In this document: one piece after another, positions 1-12,395 of the stretch | Layout: every line of letters starts with the position of its first letter | How positions within the stretch are numbered: position 1 is the first letter of the stretch | Assembly (NCBI RefSeq): GCF_030412015.1 | Contig: NZ_JASNRD010000012.1 | Coordinates: forward strand, 1-64,000 | From: Massilia sp. YIM B02763 | Lineage (GTDB): Bacteria; Pseudomonadota; Gammaproteobacteria; Burkholderiales; Burkholderiaceae_D | Length of the DNA stretch: 64,000 bases | Direction: 5' to 3' | Translations under genes and position numbers: made by a program | The notes under the pieces: generated by a model | What the model was told of the DNA's origin: nothing | Databases searched by the model: none | The model's input: only the letters and a program-made list of their open reading frames with translations

Positions 1-61
1 TAGCTGCTCTTCCTTATTTATCCCGGACAGCAGTGCGCGAAAGCGGGAACGACGTGCATTT

Positions 62-1744
62 TCAGTCCAGCGCGATCAGCGCCACCGTCGCGCGTCCGTC
101 GAACTGCACCTTGCCGTCCTTGACCACGGCCGTCTTGCCCGTGTACCAATCGCGCACGGTGAGGCCGTCGCCGAACACGCCGGCCACGGAGATGGGCACG
201 GCGCGGTCCATCGGCAAGTCCAGCGCCACGACCACGCGGTCGCTGGTGCCGTCCTTGTCGTAGGTGCGCTTGAAGGTGTAGGGGCTGGACGCGATCATCT
301 GGTGCACGCCCGCGCCGACGGCCGGATGGGCGTGGCGGAAGCGCGCCAGGCGCGCCCAGTGGTCGCGCACGTCGGCGGCGCCGTACAGGCCCACGCGCGT
401 GTTGGCTTTCAGCGCATCCCAGTTCATGAAGGAGCGCAGGTTGGCGTCGCCTTCGGCGCCGTCGATCTTGAGCACGCGGGCCGTCTCGTCGCCGTAGTAG
501 ACCTGGGCGGCGCCCGGCGCCAGCAGCAGCTTGTTGGCCGACTCCATCGGATGCTGGCGCTGCGCGTCGAACGGGTTGCCGTCATCGTGCGAGTCGACGT
601 AGTTCAAGACAGAGACGCCCTGCAGCGGTCCGTGCAGCGCCTTCGAATAATCGGCGAACAGCTGCTCGTAGCCGCCGCGCGCATCCTGCGGCAGGCTGAA
701 GTTGATCAGGTTGTCGAAGCCGTTGGCATAGAAGTCGACCCTGGTGCCGTCGTCGTAGGCATAGTCGCGGCCGTTCTTCACGGAATACCCATACACCTCG
801 GCGGTCATGAAGAACGGCACGTTGCCCATCTCCTTGACGGCCTGCTTGCCGGCCGGCGTGCGCTTCCAGTCCTCGTAGGCCTGGCCCGCGACCTTGCGCA
901 GCTCCTTCCAGATGCCGGCCTCGGTGTGCTTGACGGTGTCGGCGCGGAAGCCGTCGAAGCCGTACTTGCGCACCCAGTCGGCATGCCATTTCATCAGGTA
1001 GTAGCGCGGCGCGCGCGGGTAGCCGGTACGCTTGAAGAAATCGTCCAGCTCCTTCGTCTCGCGCTCGTACCTGCCCTCCTGCTTCCACTTCGCCGCCAGG
1101 AACGGCGGCAGCGCCACGGCGGCGTTGCTGTCGGTGCGGATGTCCGGCAGGTTCTTCACCAGCGTGCACTGGATCGTGCCCTTGGCCGTCTTGAAGTCGC
1201 ACGCGGGTTCGGTACGCACCCAGTCGGCCGGCCAGACGGTGTCCTGCGCGGTGACGGGTCCGGTATGGTTCATCACCACGTCCAGCAGCACGCGGATGCC
1301 ATGCGCGTGCGCCGTGTCGACCAGTTCGCGCACGTCCTTCTCCGTGCCGAGGTTGGCGTCGACGGCCGTGAAGTCGCGGGCCCAGTAGCCGTGGAAGCCG
1401 TAGGACTTGCCCGTGCCTTCGTCGGTCGATCCGTGGATCTGCTCGACCGGCGGGGTGATCCAGATCGCATCGACGCCCAGGTCCGTGAAGTAGCCTTCCT
1501 TGATCTTGGCCGTGATGCCGGCCAGGTCGCCGCCCATGAAGCCGCGCGCCGTCGCCGCGTCGGCCTTGCGGCCGTAGGCGAGGTCGTTGGCCGGGTTGCC
1601 GTTGTTGAAGCGGTCCGTCAGCAGGAAATAGACGGTCGCGTTCTCCCAGGTGAACGGTTTGCCTTTGACCGGCGCGGGCGCGGGTGCGGCATGGGCGGCG
1701 CCGAAGGCGAGCATCAGGGAGACGGCAAGGGCGGAGATCTTCAT
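62..1744 (-). CDS. Secreted GH13 alpha-amylase
   Basis: Hydrolyses internal alpha-1,4 bonds of starch or maltodextrin, outside the cytoplasm. A signal peptide is visible (hydrophobic core ending in AAHA, about residue 19). The 560-residue protein carries all four GH13 signatures: region I DVVMNHTG (155-162), region II GFRADTVKH with nucleophile Asp269, region III AEVYG with acid/base Glu316, and region IV YVDSHDD with Asp387. The ATG at 1744 is preceded by AGGA at good spacing. It is the last gene of the leftward block, downstream of phosphoglucomutase; the 127-bp gap between them contains an R-family inverted repeat that may separate the two transcripts. The family and catalytic residues are clear. 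Product specificity cannot be read from sequence. Confidence 0.95.
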   Translation of the reverse strand: MKISALAVSLMLAFGAAHAAPAPAPVKGKPFTWENATVYFLLTDRFNNGNPANDLAYGRKADAATARGFMGGDLAGITAKIKEGYFTDLGVDAIWITPPVEQIHGSTDEGTGKSYGFHGYWARDFTAVDANLGTEKDVRELVDTAHAHGIRVLLDVVMNHTGPVTAQDTVWPADWVRTEPACDFKTAKGTIQCTLVKNLPDIRTDSNAAVALPPFLAAKWKQEGRYERETKELDDFFKRTGYPRAPRYYLMKWHADWVRKYGFDGFRADTVKHTEAGIWKELRKVAGQAYEDWKRTPAGKQAVKEMGNVPFFMTAEVYGYSVKNGRDYAYDDGTRVDFYANGFDNLINFSLPQDARGGYEQLFADYSKALHGPLQGVSVLNYVDSHDDGNPFDAQRQHPMESANKLLLAPGAAQVYYGDETARVLKIDGAEGDANLRSFMNWDALKANTRVGLYGAADVRDHWARLARFRHAHPAVGAGVHQMIASSPYTFKRTYDKDGTSDRVVVALDLPMDRAVPISVAGVFGDGLTVRDWYTGKTAVVKDGKVQFDGRATVALIALD

Positions 1745-1774
1745 TCGTGGTCCTGTGTGGATGGTTGAAAAAAG

Positions 1775-1863
1775 CCACCGTCGTCCCTGCGCAGGCAGGG
1801 ACCCAATTTCTGCGGATCCGGACGAGAAATTGGGCCCCTGCCTGCGCAGGGGCGACGGCGGTG
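1775..1863. repeat. R-family inverted repeat, copy 1
   Basis: Two inverted arms face each other across a short loop. The left arm is ACCGTCGTCCCTGCGCAGG continuing into CAGGGACCCAATTTC; the right arm (1825-1861) is its imperfect reverse complement. The element fills most of the gap between pgm and the amylase gene. The same core recurs at 7319, 57581 and 62239. As RNA it would fold into a long hairpin and could act as a terminator or processing site. Confidence 0.8.
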
Positions 1864-1871
1864 GATGTGCA

Positions 1872-4949
<3,078 letters not shown>

Positions 4950-4953
4950 CTAA

Positions 4954-4992
4954 CCATGTAGCAAAGTAACATGGGGGACGGATGAGTGTCAA
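4954..4992 (-). promoter_or_regulatory. Candidate promoter and operator of the MFS-pgm unit
   Basis: Reading the minus strand, TTGACA (4992-4987) is followed 17 nt later by TTACTT (4969-4964). An inverted repeat CCATGT-N9-ACATGG (4954-4974) overlaps the -10 position, as expected for a repressor operator. No regulator gene lies in the window, so the binding protein is unknown. Inferred from sequence pattern only. Confidence 0.4.
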
Positions 4993-5046
4993 TTCGACAC
5001 GTACTATATATAAATGGGCGTTACCGACGATTTTGTAGTTAAACAA

Positions 5047-5439
5047 CGTAGGGTGGACGGCTCCGCCGTCCACGCGGTGATCGTTATCGCCCAATTCGCC
5101 GAGATCGCAAGCGGAGTCGGACGCGTGGACGGTAAAGCCGTCCACGCGGTGATCGTTATCGCCCAATTCGCCGAGACCGCAAGCGGAGTCGGACGCGTGG
5201 ACGGTAAAGCCGTCCACGCGGTGATCGGTATCGCCCGACGCGTCGAGACCGCAAGCGGAGTCGGACGCGTGGACGGCAAAGCCGTCCACGCGGTGATCGT
5301 TATCGCCCGACGCGTCGAGACCGCAAGCGGAGTCGGACGCGTGGACGGTAAAGCCGTCCACGCGGTGATCGTTATCGCCCGACGCGTCGAGACCGCAAGC
5401 GGAGTCGGACGCGTGGACGGCAAAGCCGTCCACCCTACC
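5047..5439. repeat. P-family palindromic element expanded into a 72-bp tandem array
   Basis: Five contiguous 72-bp units with start points at 5053, 5125, 5197, 5269 and 5341, and a sixth copy of the stem at 5413. Each unit holds a perfect hairpin GTGGACGG-loop-CCGTCCAC followed by GCGGTGATCG and about 40 bp of filler ending in GCAAGCGGAGTCGGACGC. The outer ends are inverted (GTAGGGTGGACGG and CCGTCCACCCTAC). Because 72 is a multiple of three, both strands stay open for about 150 codons, but these ORFs are artefacts of the repeat. Two filler variants exist (CCCAATTCGCC in the first two units, CCCGACGCGTC in the last three). It lies between deaD and the MFS promoter. Confidence 0.9.
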
Positions 5440-5453
5440 GCGCAACGCGGCAA

Positions 5454-7226
<1,773 letters not shown>

Positions 7227-7318
7227 GGAAAAAAATCTCTTAGAAAATCGAAAGCAAACCTGCAGTTTACTCTGTTGCGGGGCCGAGGCTCCGATTATTT
7301 GATTTTCCGCCTGCAGCG

Positions 7319-7447
7319 CCGTCGTCCCCGCGGAGGCGGGGACCCATGCTGAAGAGCAGGATTCCGGCTCTCTCGAGCGCTGCAGAATGCATTGAGTTAC
7401 GGATTTCTGGTGCTCAGCATGGGTCCCTGCCTTCGCAGGGACGACGG
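7319..7447. repeat. R-family inverted repeat, copy 2
   Basis: Left arm GTCGTCCCCGCGGAGGCGGG continuing into GACCCATGCTGA, right arm its reverse complement ending GGGACGACGG, with about 65 bp between them. It lies just after the halogenase-like gene stop and about 90 bp before the deaD start, on the minus strand, so it could terminate the upstream transcript. Confidence 0.8.
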
Positions 7448-7451
7448 TTGC

Positions 7452-8960
7452 TTATTTGCCCGCCTTGGCAATCGCGTCTATGAAATCCCGATGCGACGGC
7501 ATCACCTCCACGCACTTGCCCACCACCCGCTCGATATTGCCAAGGAAGCCGCCCAGCTCTTCGTCGTCCATCAGCCCCGCCAGCGGATGCGCCGCGCGCG
7601 GGCGGATGCCCTGCCCGTGCAACACCTGCTGCCAGCCGATCTCCGTGAACAATTCGTTGTTTTCCCGCACAACGCGGCCGTGGCTGCGGTACAGGGCCAT
7701 CTTGCGGCGCAGCGTTTCCGGGATCTCCATCGTGCGCACGTGGTCCCAGAAAGGCGTGTCGTCGCGCCGGGTCGCGTGGTAGTGCAGGATGATGAAGTCG
7801 CGGATGCGCTCGATCTCGAAGTCGCCCTGGCGGTTGTACTCGTCGATGTCGGCCTGGTCGAAGCCCTGGTCGGGGAACAGGCTCACGAGGCGCTGCAGGC
7901 TCGATTGGATCAGGTAGATCGACGTCGATTCCAGCGGCTCCAGGAAACCCGAGGACAGCCCGACGGCCACCACGTTCTTGTTCCAGGTCTTGCGGCGCCG
8001 GCCCGCCGTGAAGCGCAGCAGCCTGGGATCGGCCAGCGGCTTGCCGTCCAGGCTCTTCATCAGGATCGATGCCGCCTCGTCGTCGCTCATGTGGCGGCTC
8101 GAATACACGTGGCCGTTGCCGGTGCGGTGCTGCAGGCCGATGCGCCACTGCCAGCCGGCCGGGCGCGCGCTGGCGCGGGTGTAGGGCAGCAGGTCGGGCG
8201 CCAGTTCGCAGGGCACGGCCCAGGCGCGGTCGCACGGCAGCCAGTGGCTCCAGTCCTCGAAGCCCGTCATGAGGGTCTGCTCGATCAGGAGGCCGCGGAA
8301 GCCGGAACAGTCGAGGAACAATTCGCCCCGCACCGCCTCGCCGCCCTGCAGCACGACGGCGTCGATGAAACCGTCCAGCGGCCGGCGGCGCACGTCGACG
8401 ATCTTGCCTTCGGTGCGCACGACGCCGCGCGCCTCCGCGTACTTGCGCAGGTAGCGCGCGTACAGGCCGGCGTCGAGGTGGAAGGCGTACACGATGTCGG
8501 CCAGCGGGGAATTCGCGACCTCGTTGGTCGCCCGCATGAACTTCGATGCCTGCGCCGCCATGCGGTTGATCGAGTAGCGCTCCAGGTCCGGCGCCTGGCC
8601 GGCCAGGTGGGCGCGCAGCCAGTACTGGAAGAAGTCGACGGTGCCGCGGTCCTGGCCGAACTTGCCGAAGCCGTGCATGTAGCGCTCGCCGACATGGCCC
8701 CAGTCCTCGAACTCGATGCCGAGCTTGAACGTGGCCTTCGTTTCGCGCACGAACTCGTCCTCGTTGATGCCGAGGACGTTGTTGAACAGGCGGATCATCG
8801 GGATCGTCGATTCGCCGACGCCGACGGTGGAGATCTCGTCCGACTCGACGAGGCGGATCGCATACTTGTTCTGCAGCAGGCGCGCCAGCGCGGCGGCGGC
8901 CATCCAGCCGGCGGTGCCGCCGCCGACGATCACGATGGTCTTGATGGGATGTTCTGTCAT
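7452..8960 (-). CDS. Tryptophan-halogenase-like flavin-dependent enzyme
   Basis: A 502-residue member of the FADH2-dependent halogenase fold (PrnA/RebH family). Visible features: the dinucleotide motif GGGTAGWMAA near residue 15, GVGESTIP, ATFKLGIEF with the lysine expected at the active site, and PLESTSIYLIQ with the catalytic Glu region. The signature tryptophan motif reads WQWRIGLQ rather than the usual WxWxIPL, so the Pro is Gly. In Xanthomonas, Caulobacter and relatives, such genes often sit beside TonB receptors for sugars; their real substrates are mostly unknown. The ATG at 8960 is chosen; a TTG six codons upstream (8978) falls inside the terminator of the receptor gene. Halogenation of free tryptophan is not supported. 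Confidence 0.85.
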   Translation of the reverse strand: MTEHPIKTIVIVGGGTAGWMAAAALARLLQNKYAIRLVESDEISTVGVGESTIPMIRLFNNVLGINEDEFVRETKATFKLGIEFEDWGHVGERYMHGFGKFGQDRGTVDFFQYWLRAHLAGQAPDLERYSINRMAAQASKFMRATNEVANSPLADIVYAFHLDAGLYARYLRKYAEARGVVRTEGKIVDVRRRPLDGFIDAVVLQGGEAVRGELFLDCSGFRGLLIEQTLMTGFEDWSHWLPCDRAWAVPCELAPDLLPYTRASARPAGWQWRIGLQHRTGNGHVYSSRHMSDDEAASILMKSLDGKPLADPRLLRFTAGRRRKTWNKNVVAVGLSSGFLEPLESTSIYLIQSSLQRLVSLFPDQGFDQADIDEYNRQGDFEIERIRDFIILHYHATRRDDTPFWDHVRTMEIPETLRRKMALYRSHGRVVRENNELFTEIGWQQVLHGQGIRPRAAHPLAGLMDDEELGGFLGNIERVVGKCVEVMPSHRDFIDAIAKAGK

Positions 8961-8976
8961 GGTCTTCACAGCATAC

Positions 8977-9011
8977 AAAAAAGCCCCTCTTCCCGATACG
9001 GGAGAGGGGCT
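8977..9011 (-). terminator. Rho-independent terminator after the TonB receptor gene
   Basis: On the minus strand, a stem of AGCCCCTCT(C)CC pairs with GG(A)AGAGGGGCT around a CGTATC-type loop and is followed by six T. It lies between the receptor stop (9037) and the halogenase-like start (8960). The downstream gene is therefore probably expressed by partial read-through, which would set a low halogenase to receptor ratio. Confidence 0.85.
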
Positions 9012-9036
9012 CGTTGTCGGCTCACGCCAACACGGA

Positions 9037-11844
9037 TCAGATCTTGTAGTTCAGACCGATCATCACGGTACGGCCGAAGCGCTTGTCCTCGATGACGTTG
9101 TCCTTGGTCTTACGATAGCGCATGTACGGCGCGTCGTTGACGTTGTTCATCTCGAGCAGCAGCGACAGGCCCTTCATCGCGCCGGTCTGGAACTCGTAGC
9201 CGAACTGCAGGTCGACGACCTTGTCGCCCTGGAAGTAGGTCAGCTCGCGGTCGCCCGTGTTGTTCGACACTTCGCCGATGAAGTCCGAGCGGTAGCGCTC
9301 CGCCGCACGCGCCGAGAAGCCGTTCTTCTCGTAGTACAGGGTCAGGCTGGCGGCGCGCTTGGACAGGCCCGGCAGCATCATCGAACCGGAACCGCCGTTG
9401 GTGGTGTCCGGCAGCGACACGGCGCTGCTGTTCTGGGCGACGTTGGCCACCACGCCGAAGCCGTCCAGGTAACGGGTGATCAGGTTGAACGGCATCGACG
9501 CCGCCAGTTCCACGCCCTTGATGTTGCCGCCCGAGCCGTTCACCGGCGAGGTATAGATACCGATATTGCTCGGTGCCTGGTACGAGGTCGGCAGCAGCAG
9601 CGGGGTGAAGTCGAAGGTACGGCCGGCGTTCACGATATAGGTATCGAGCTTCTTGTAGAACAGCGCGGCGCTGACGTAGGCCTTGTTGTCCCAGTACTTC
9701 TCGTACGACAGGTCGAAGGACTTGGCGCGGAAGGGCTTCAGCTGCGGGTTGCCGCCGTCGCCGGTGAACTGGCCGCGGGTCTGGTCGAAGCTGAAGTTGC
9801 TCGAGGCGCGCATGTCGTTCAGGTTCGGACGGGCCATGATCTTGGCCACCGACAGGCGCAGCGATTGCTGGTGGCCCAGGTCGCCGATCAGGTTCAGGCT
9901 CGGCAGCACGTCGTTGTAGCTGGTGCCGTCCGTGTAGTTGCCGGTCGGACGGGTGTTTTCGTTGGCGCCACCGTTTTCATCCACGGAGAAGGCCGTCGAT
10001 TCCTGCTGGGTGTGGACCAGCTGCAGGCCCAGGGCGCCGCGCACCGGCATCGGGCCGATCTGCGAATCGATGTTCAGCTTGGCGAACGCGGTCGAGACCT
10101 TTTCCTTGACGACCCAGTCCTTGTTGTAGATGTCCGGGTGCAGCTTGGCCTTCAGGTCGTACACCGAATTCAGGTTGGCGATCGGGTCGAAGGTCAGCAT
10201 GTTGATGCCGCTGGTACCTGCCAGCGCGGCGCCGGAACCCGACGGGAAGGCCGCGGAGGCGAACGGGCTGGTGCTGCCCTTGATCGACAGCAGGTTCTCC
10301 GTGTAGTCGCGGGTCTTCGAGCGGTTGGTGACGTTGGCGCCGAAGTTGACCTTGCTGAACACGCCCCACAGGTTGTCGAGGTCGCGGGTCAGGTCGAAGC
10401 GCACGGCGCCCAGCTTGTCGTAATTATGCGGGAACTTGACGTAGCCGGCCTGGATGTCGGCGCCGCCCCAGCCCTGCGGGTCGGTCAGGCGGACCGATGC
10501 CGGATCGGCGTAGTTCACGGCGGTGGTGAAGGCCTGGCTGCCGGCCGCGAAGCCGACCGTGTCGAAGCCGGTGCCGCTGCCGTAGGTCTCGATATTGGTG
10601 CCGACGCGTTCGGCCGAGTTGAACGACAGGTCCAGGTTCGCGGTCCAGTCCTGGTTCAGCTTCAGCTTGTTGTTCCAGCCGATCGACTTCGAGGTGTCGC
10701 TGAAGCTGACGGCGTCGTTGCGCAGCACGGCGCGCACGTTGTTGAACTGGCCCGAGGTGACGGTATTGCCCGACAGCGTCGCATTGATCAGGCGGCCCGG
10801 CTGGTCGTAGGCGTTGTTGGTCGCATCCGACAGCGGCAGCTGGATGCCGTGGGTGCGGGTGTCGCGGTCGTACTTCGAATAGAACAGGTCGACCGTGCTG
10901 GAGAAGTCGCGGCTCGGACGGTACTGGATCACGCCCATCAGGCCGTTGCGTTCCTGCGCATAGGTCTCGGTGAACGCCTCCATGCCGGTGTACGGGATGT
11001 TGACGGTCTGGCCGTTGTAGGTGGTGGTGCCGTTGCCCCACGAGCCGAAGCGCGTGGTGTTGCCGCTGATGCCCTGCAGGCGCGCGAAGCCGAAGGCGAT
11101 GCCGACCTGGCGGTTCGCGAACTGGTCGATGTACGAGAAGGTGGTGCGATTGCCGTGGCCATGCGAATCCATGCCCAGGCCGCTCTTTTCGCGGCGGTAG
11201 TTGAATGCCACGGTGCGCTTGTTGAAGTCCAGCGGGCGCACGGTCTGCATGTCGATGGTGCCCGACAGGCCCTGGCCGACCAGGCCGGCGTCCGGGGTCT
11301 TGTACACGGTCACGCCGGACAGCATCTCGCCCGGGTACTGGTCGAATTCGACGTTGCGGTTGTCGCCCACGGACACCTGCTCGCGGCCGTTCAACAGGCC
11401 CGTCGAGAAGGCCGGGGACATGCCGCGGATCGAGATCACGGACGCGTTGCCGTGTTCGTCGCGCTGGGCGGTCAGGCCCGGCAGGCGCGAGATCGATTCG
11501 GCGATCGACTGGTCCGGCAGCTTGCCGATGTCTTCGGCGGAAATCGCCTCGACGATGGAGTCGTTGTTCTTCTTGACCGAGATGGCCGCCTCGATGCCGC
11601 GGCGGATGCCGGTCACCTTGACGGTCTGCACGCCGCTATTGGCGGCGCCGCTGGCGGCTGCGGCCTGGGTATTGGCGTTGGTCGTGTTGGCCGGCGTGTC
11701 GGTGGTGGTTTCCTGCGCGTAGGCGGCGTGGCTCGCCAAAGCGATGAAGACGGCGCAACCGGCTGCGACCGGGCTGAGTTGGAAGGCGGTGCGGGTGCGG
11801 GCCGGCACGGAGCCCGCCGAGCGCTTGCTAGCGAAAAGGTTCAT
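9037..11844 (-). CDS. TonB-dependent outer-membrane receptor, probable maltodextrin importer
   Basis: A 935-residue TonB-dependent receptor. The signal peptide ends near ASHAAYAQ (about residue 45). A Thr/Ala/Asn-rich linker precedes the TonB-box region (VQTVKVTGIRRG), then the plug domain (IVEAISAEDIGKLPDQSIAESI, RLPGLTAQRD, ISIRGMSPAFST), then a long barrel that ends with GRTVMIGLNYKI, a terminal aromatic/hydrophobic beta-strand. The sequence style matches the large receptors of Xanthomonas/Caulobacter maltose loci. The ATG at 11844 has GAGGGGAC just upstream; a longer frame runs to 11952 but crosses the probable promoter. It is divergent from the neopullulanase-like gene. Sugar specificity is inferred from neighbours. 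Confidence 0.92.
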   Translation of the reverse strand: MNLFASKRSAGSVPARTRTAFQLSPVAAGCAVFIALASHAAYAQETTTDTPANTTNANTQAAAASGAANSGVQTVKVTGIRRGIEAAISVKKNNDSIVEAISAEDIGKLPDQSIAESISRLPGLTAQRDEHGNASVISIRGMSPAFSTGLLNGREQVSVGDNRNVEFDQYPGEMLSGVTVYKTPDAGLVGQGLSGTIDMQTVRPLDFNKRTVAFNYRREKSGLGMDSHGHGNRTTFSYIDQFANRQVGIAFGFARLQGISGNTTRFGSWGNGTTTYNGQTVNIPYTGMEAFTETYAQERNGLMGVIQYRPSRDFSSTVDLFYSKYDRDTRTHGIQLPLSDATNNAYDQPGRLINATLSGNTVTSGQFNNVRAVLRNDAVSFSDTSKSIGWNNKLKLNQDWTANLDLSFNSAERVGTNIETYGSGTGFDTVGFAAGSQAFTTAVNYADPASVRLTDPQGWGGADIQAGYVKFPHNYDKLGAVRFDLTRDLDNLWGVFSKVNFGANVTNRSKTRDYTENLLSIKGSTSPFASAAFPSGSGAALAGTSGINMLTFDPIANLNSVYDLKAKLHPDIYNKDWVVKEKVSTAFAKLNIDSQIGPMPVRGALGLQLVHTQQESTAFSVDENGGANENTRPTGNYTDGTSYNDVLPSLNLIGDLGHQQSLRLSVAKIMARPNLNDMRASSNFSFDQTRGQFTGDGGNPQLKPFRAKSFDLSYEKYWDNKAYVSAALFYKKLDTYIVNAGRTFDFTPLLLPTSYQAPSNIGIYTSPVNGSGGNIKGVELAASMPFNLITRYLDGFGVVANVAQNSSAVSLPDTTNGGSGSMMLPGLSKRAASLTLYYEKNGFSARAAERYRSDFIGEVSNNTGDRELTYFQGDKVVDLQFGYEFQTGAMKGLSLLLEMNNVNDAPYMRYRKTKDNVIEDKRFGRTVMIGLNYKI

Positions 11845-12395
11845 GTGTCCCCTCAAAATCGTACAGAACTGCGTTTTTTTGTCCCGAAACGTTTGCCCTA
11901 GAGCCAACAACACGGGAGCCAGATGCAAACGTTCTATTGGACGTTCTGTCAAGGATTCTGTACTAAAACTAGATGCACTGTCAACGTGACTTACTTTGGA
12001 CTACTTGAATGTAGGGTTTTTACGTAAAACTCACAAAATACCACGGTTTTTCGTTGTATTCCGGCTACAAACTGGACATACAGACACTGTAGTCGTACTA
12101 CAAGCCCCTTGCTAAGCACCAATTTTGTTCGTTTTTGCACGATTTTGGTGCGAAAACACGTAGTAGATTTACGGAACGGATGCGCAATTCGGTAAATCCC
12201 TTGCCTTATGCCATCACGTCAGCGTAGGAAAACTAGAAGCACGGTTGTACGCTTGCGTTGTCGACCTATCGAGCCTGTAGTATTCTCCAGGAAATAATAG
12301 AAAAAGGGCATCTTTCCAGCCCGAATTTCACGCTGCATCGAATGTAGTTAGGCTACGTCGACGCATCCGCCCGCCTTACTGGAGACACCGACCGC
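11845..12395. promoter_or_regulatory. 551-bp divergent regulatory region of the maltodextrin locus
   Basis: No gene is seen here, and the stretch is markedly more AT-rich than its surroundings. For the receptor (minus strand), TTGACA at 11984-11979 and TACAGA at 11962-11957 are 16 nt apart, and a second TTGACA lies at 11952-11947. Other palindromes are TTTTACGTAAAA (12018-12029) and TGTAGT-CGT-ACTACA (12089-12103). The rightward neopullulanase-like gene must also be driven from here, but no clean promoter was picked for it. Confidence 0.5.
11885..11935. promoter_or_regulatory. Pair of AAACGTT-centred candidate operators
   Basis: CGAAACGTTTGC (11885-11896) and GCAAACGTTCT (11925-11935) are 40 bp apart, start to start, downstream of the putative receptor promoter. 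A CG-centred palindrome of this kind is typical of LacI-family regulators, which commonly control maltodextrin loci. The same 11-mer GCAAACGTTCT occurs once more, at 14338-14348, just before the six-hairpin glycosidase gene. Regulator identity is unknown. Confidence 0.45.

Noticed and set aside
302..1768. Long plus-strand frame opposite the amylase gene
   Set aside because: It is the shadow of a GC-rich gene; its translation is Arg/Val/His-rich with no domain, while the minus strand has all GH13 motifs.
5047..5439. CRISPR array
   Set aside because: Units are contiguous copies of the whole 72-bp sequence with no unique spacers and no cas genes nearby.
8961..8978. TTG start six codons upstream for the halogenase-like gene
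   Set aside because: It falls inside the terminator hairpin region of the receptor gene; the ATG at 8960 fits the family start.
11845..11952. Longer receptor start at 11952
   Set aside because: It would translate through the putative operators and promoter; the ATG at 11844 has GAGGGGAC.
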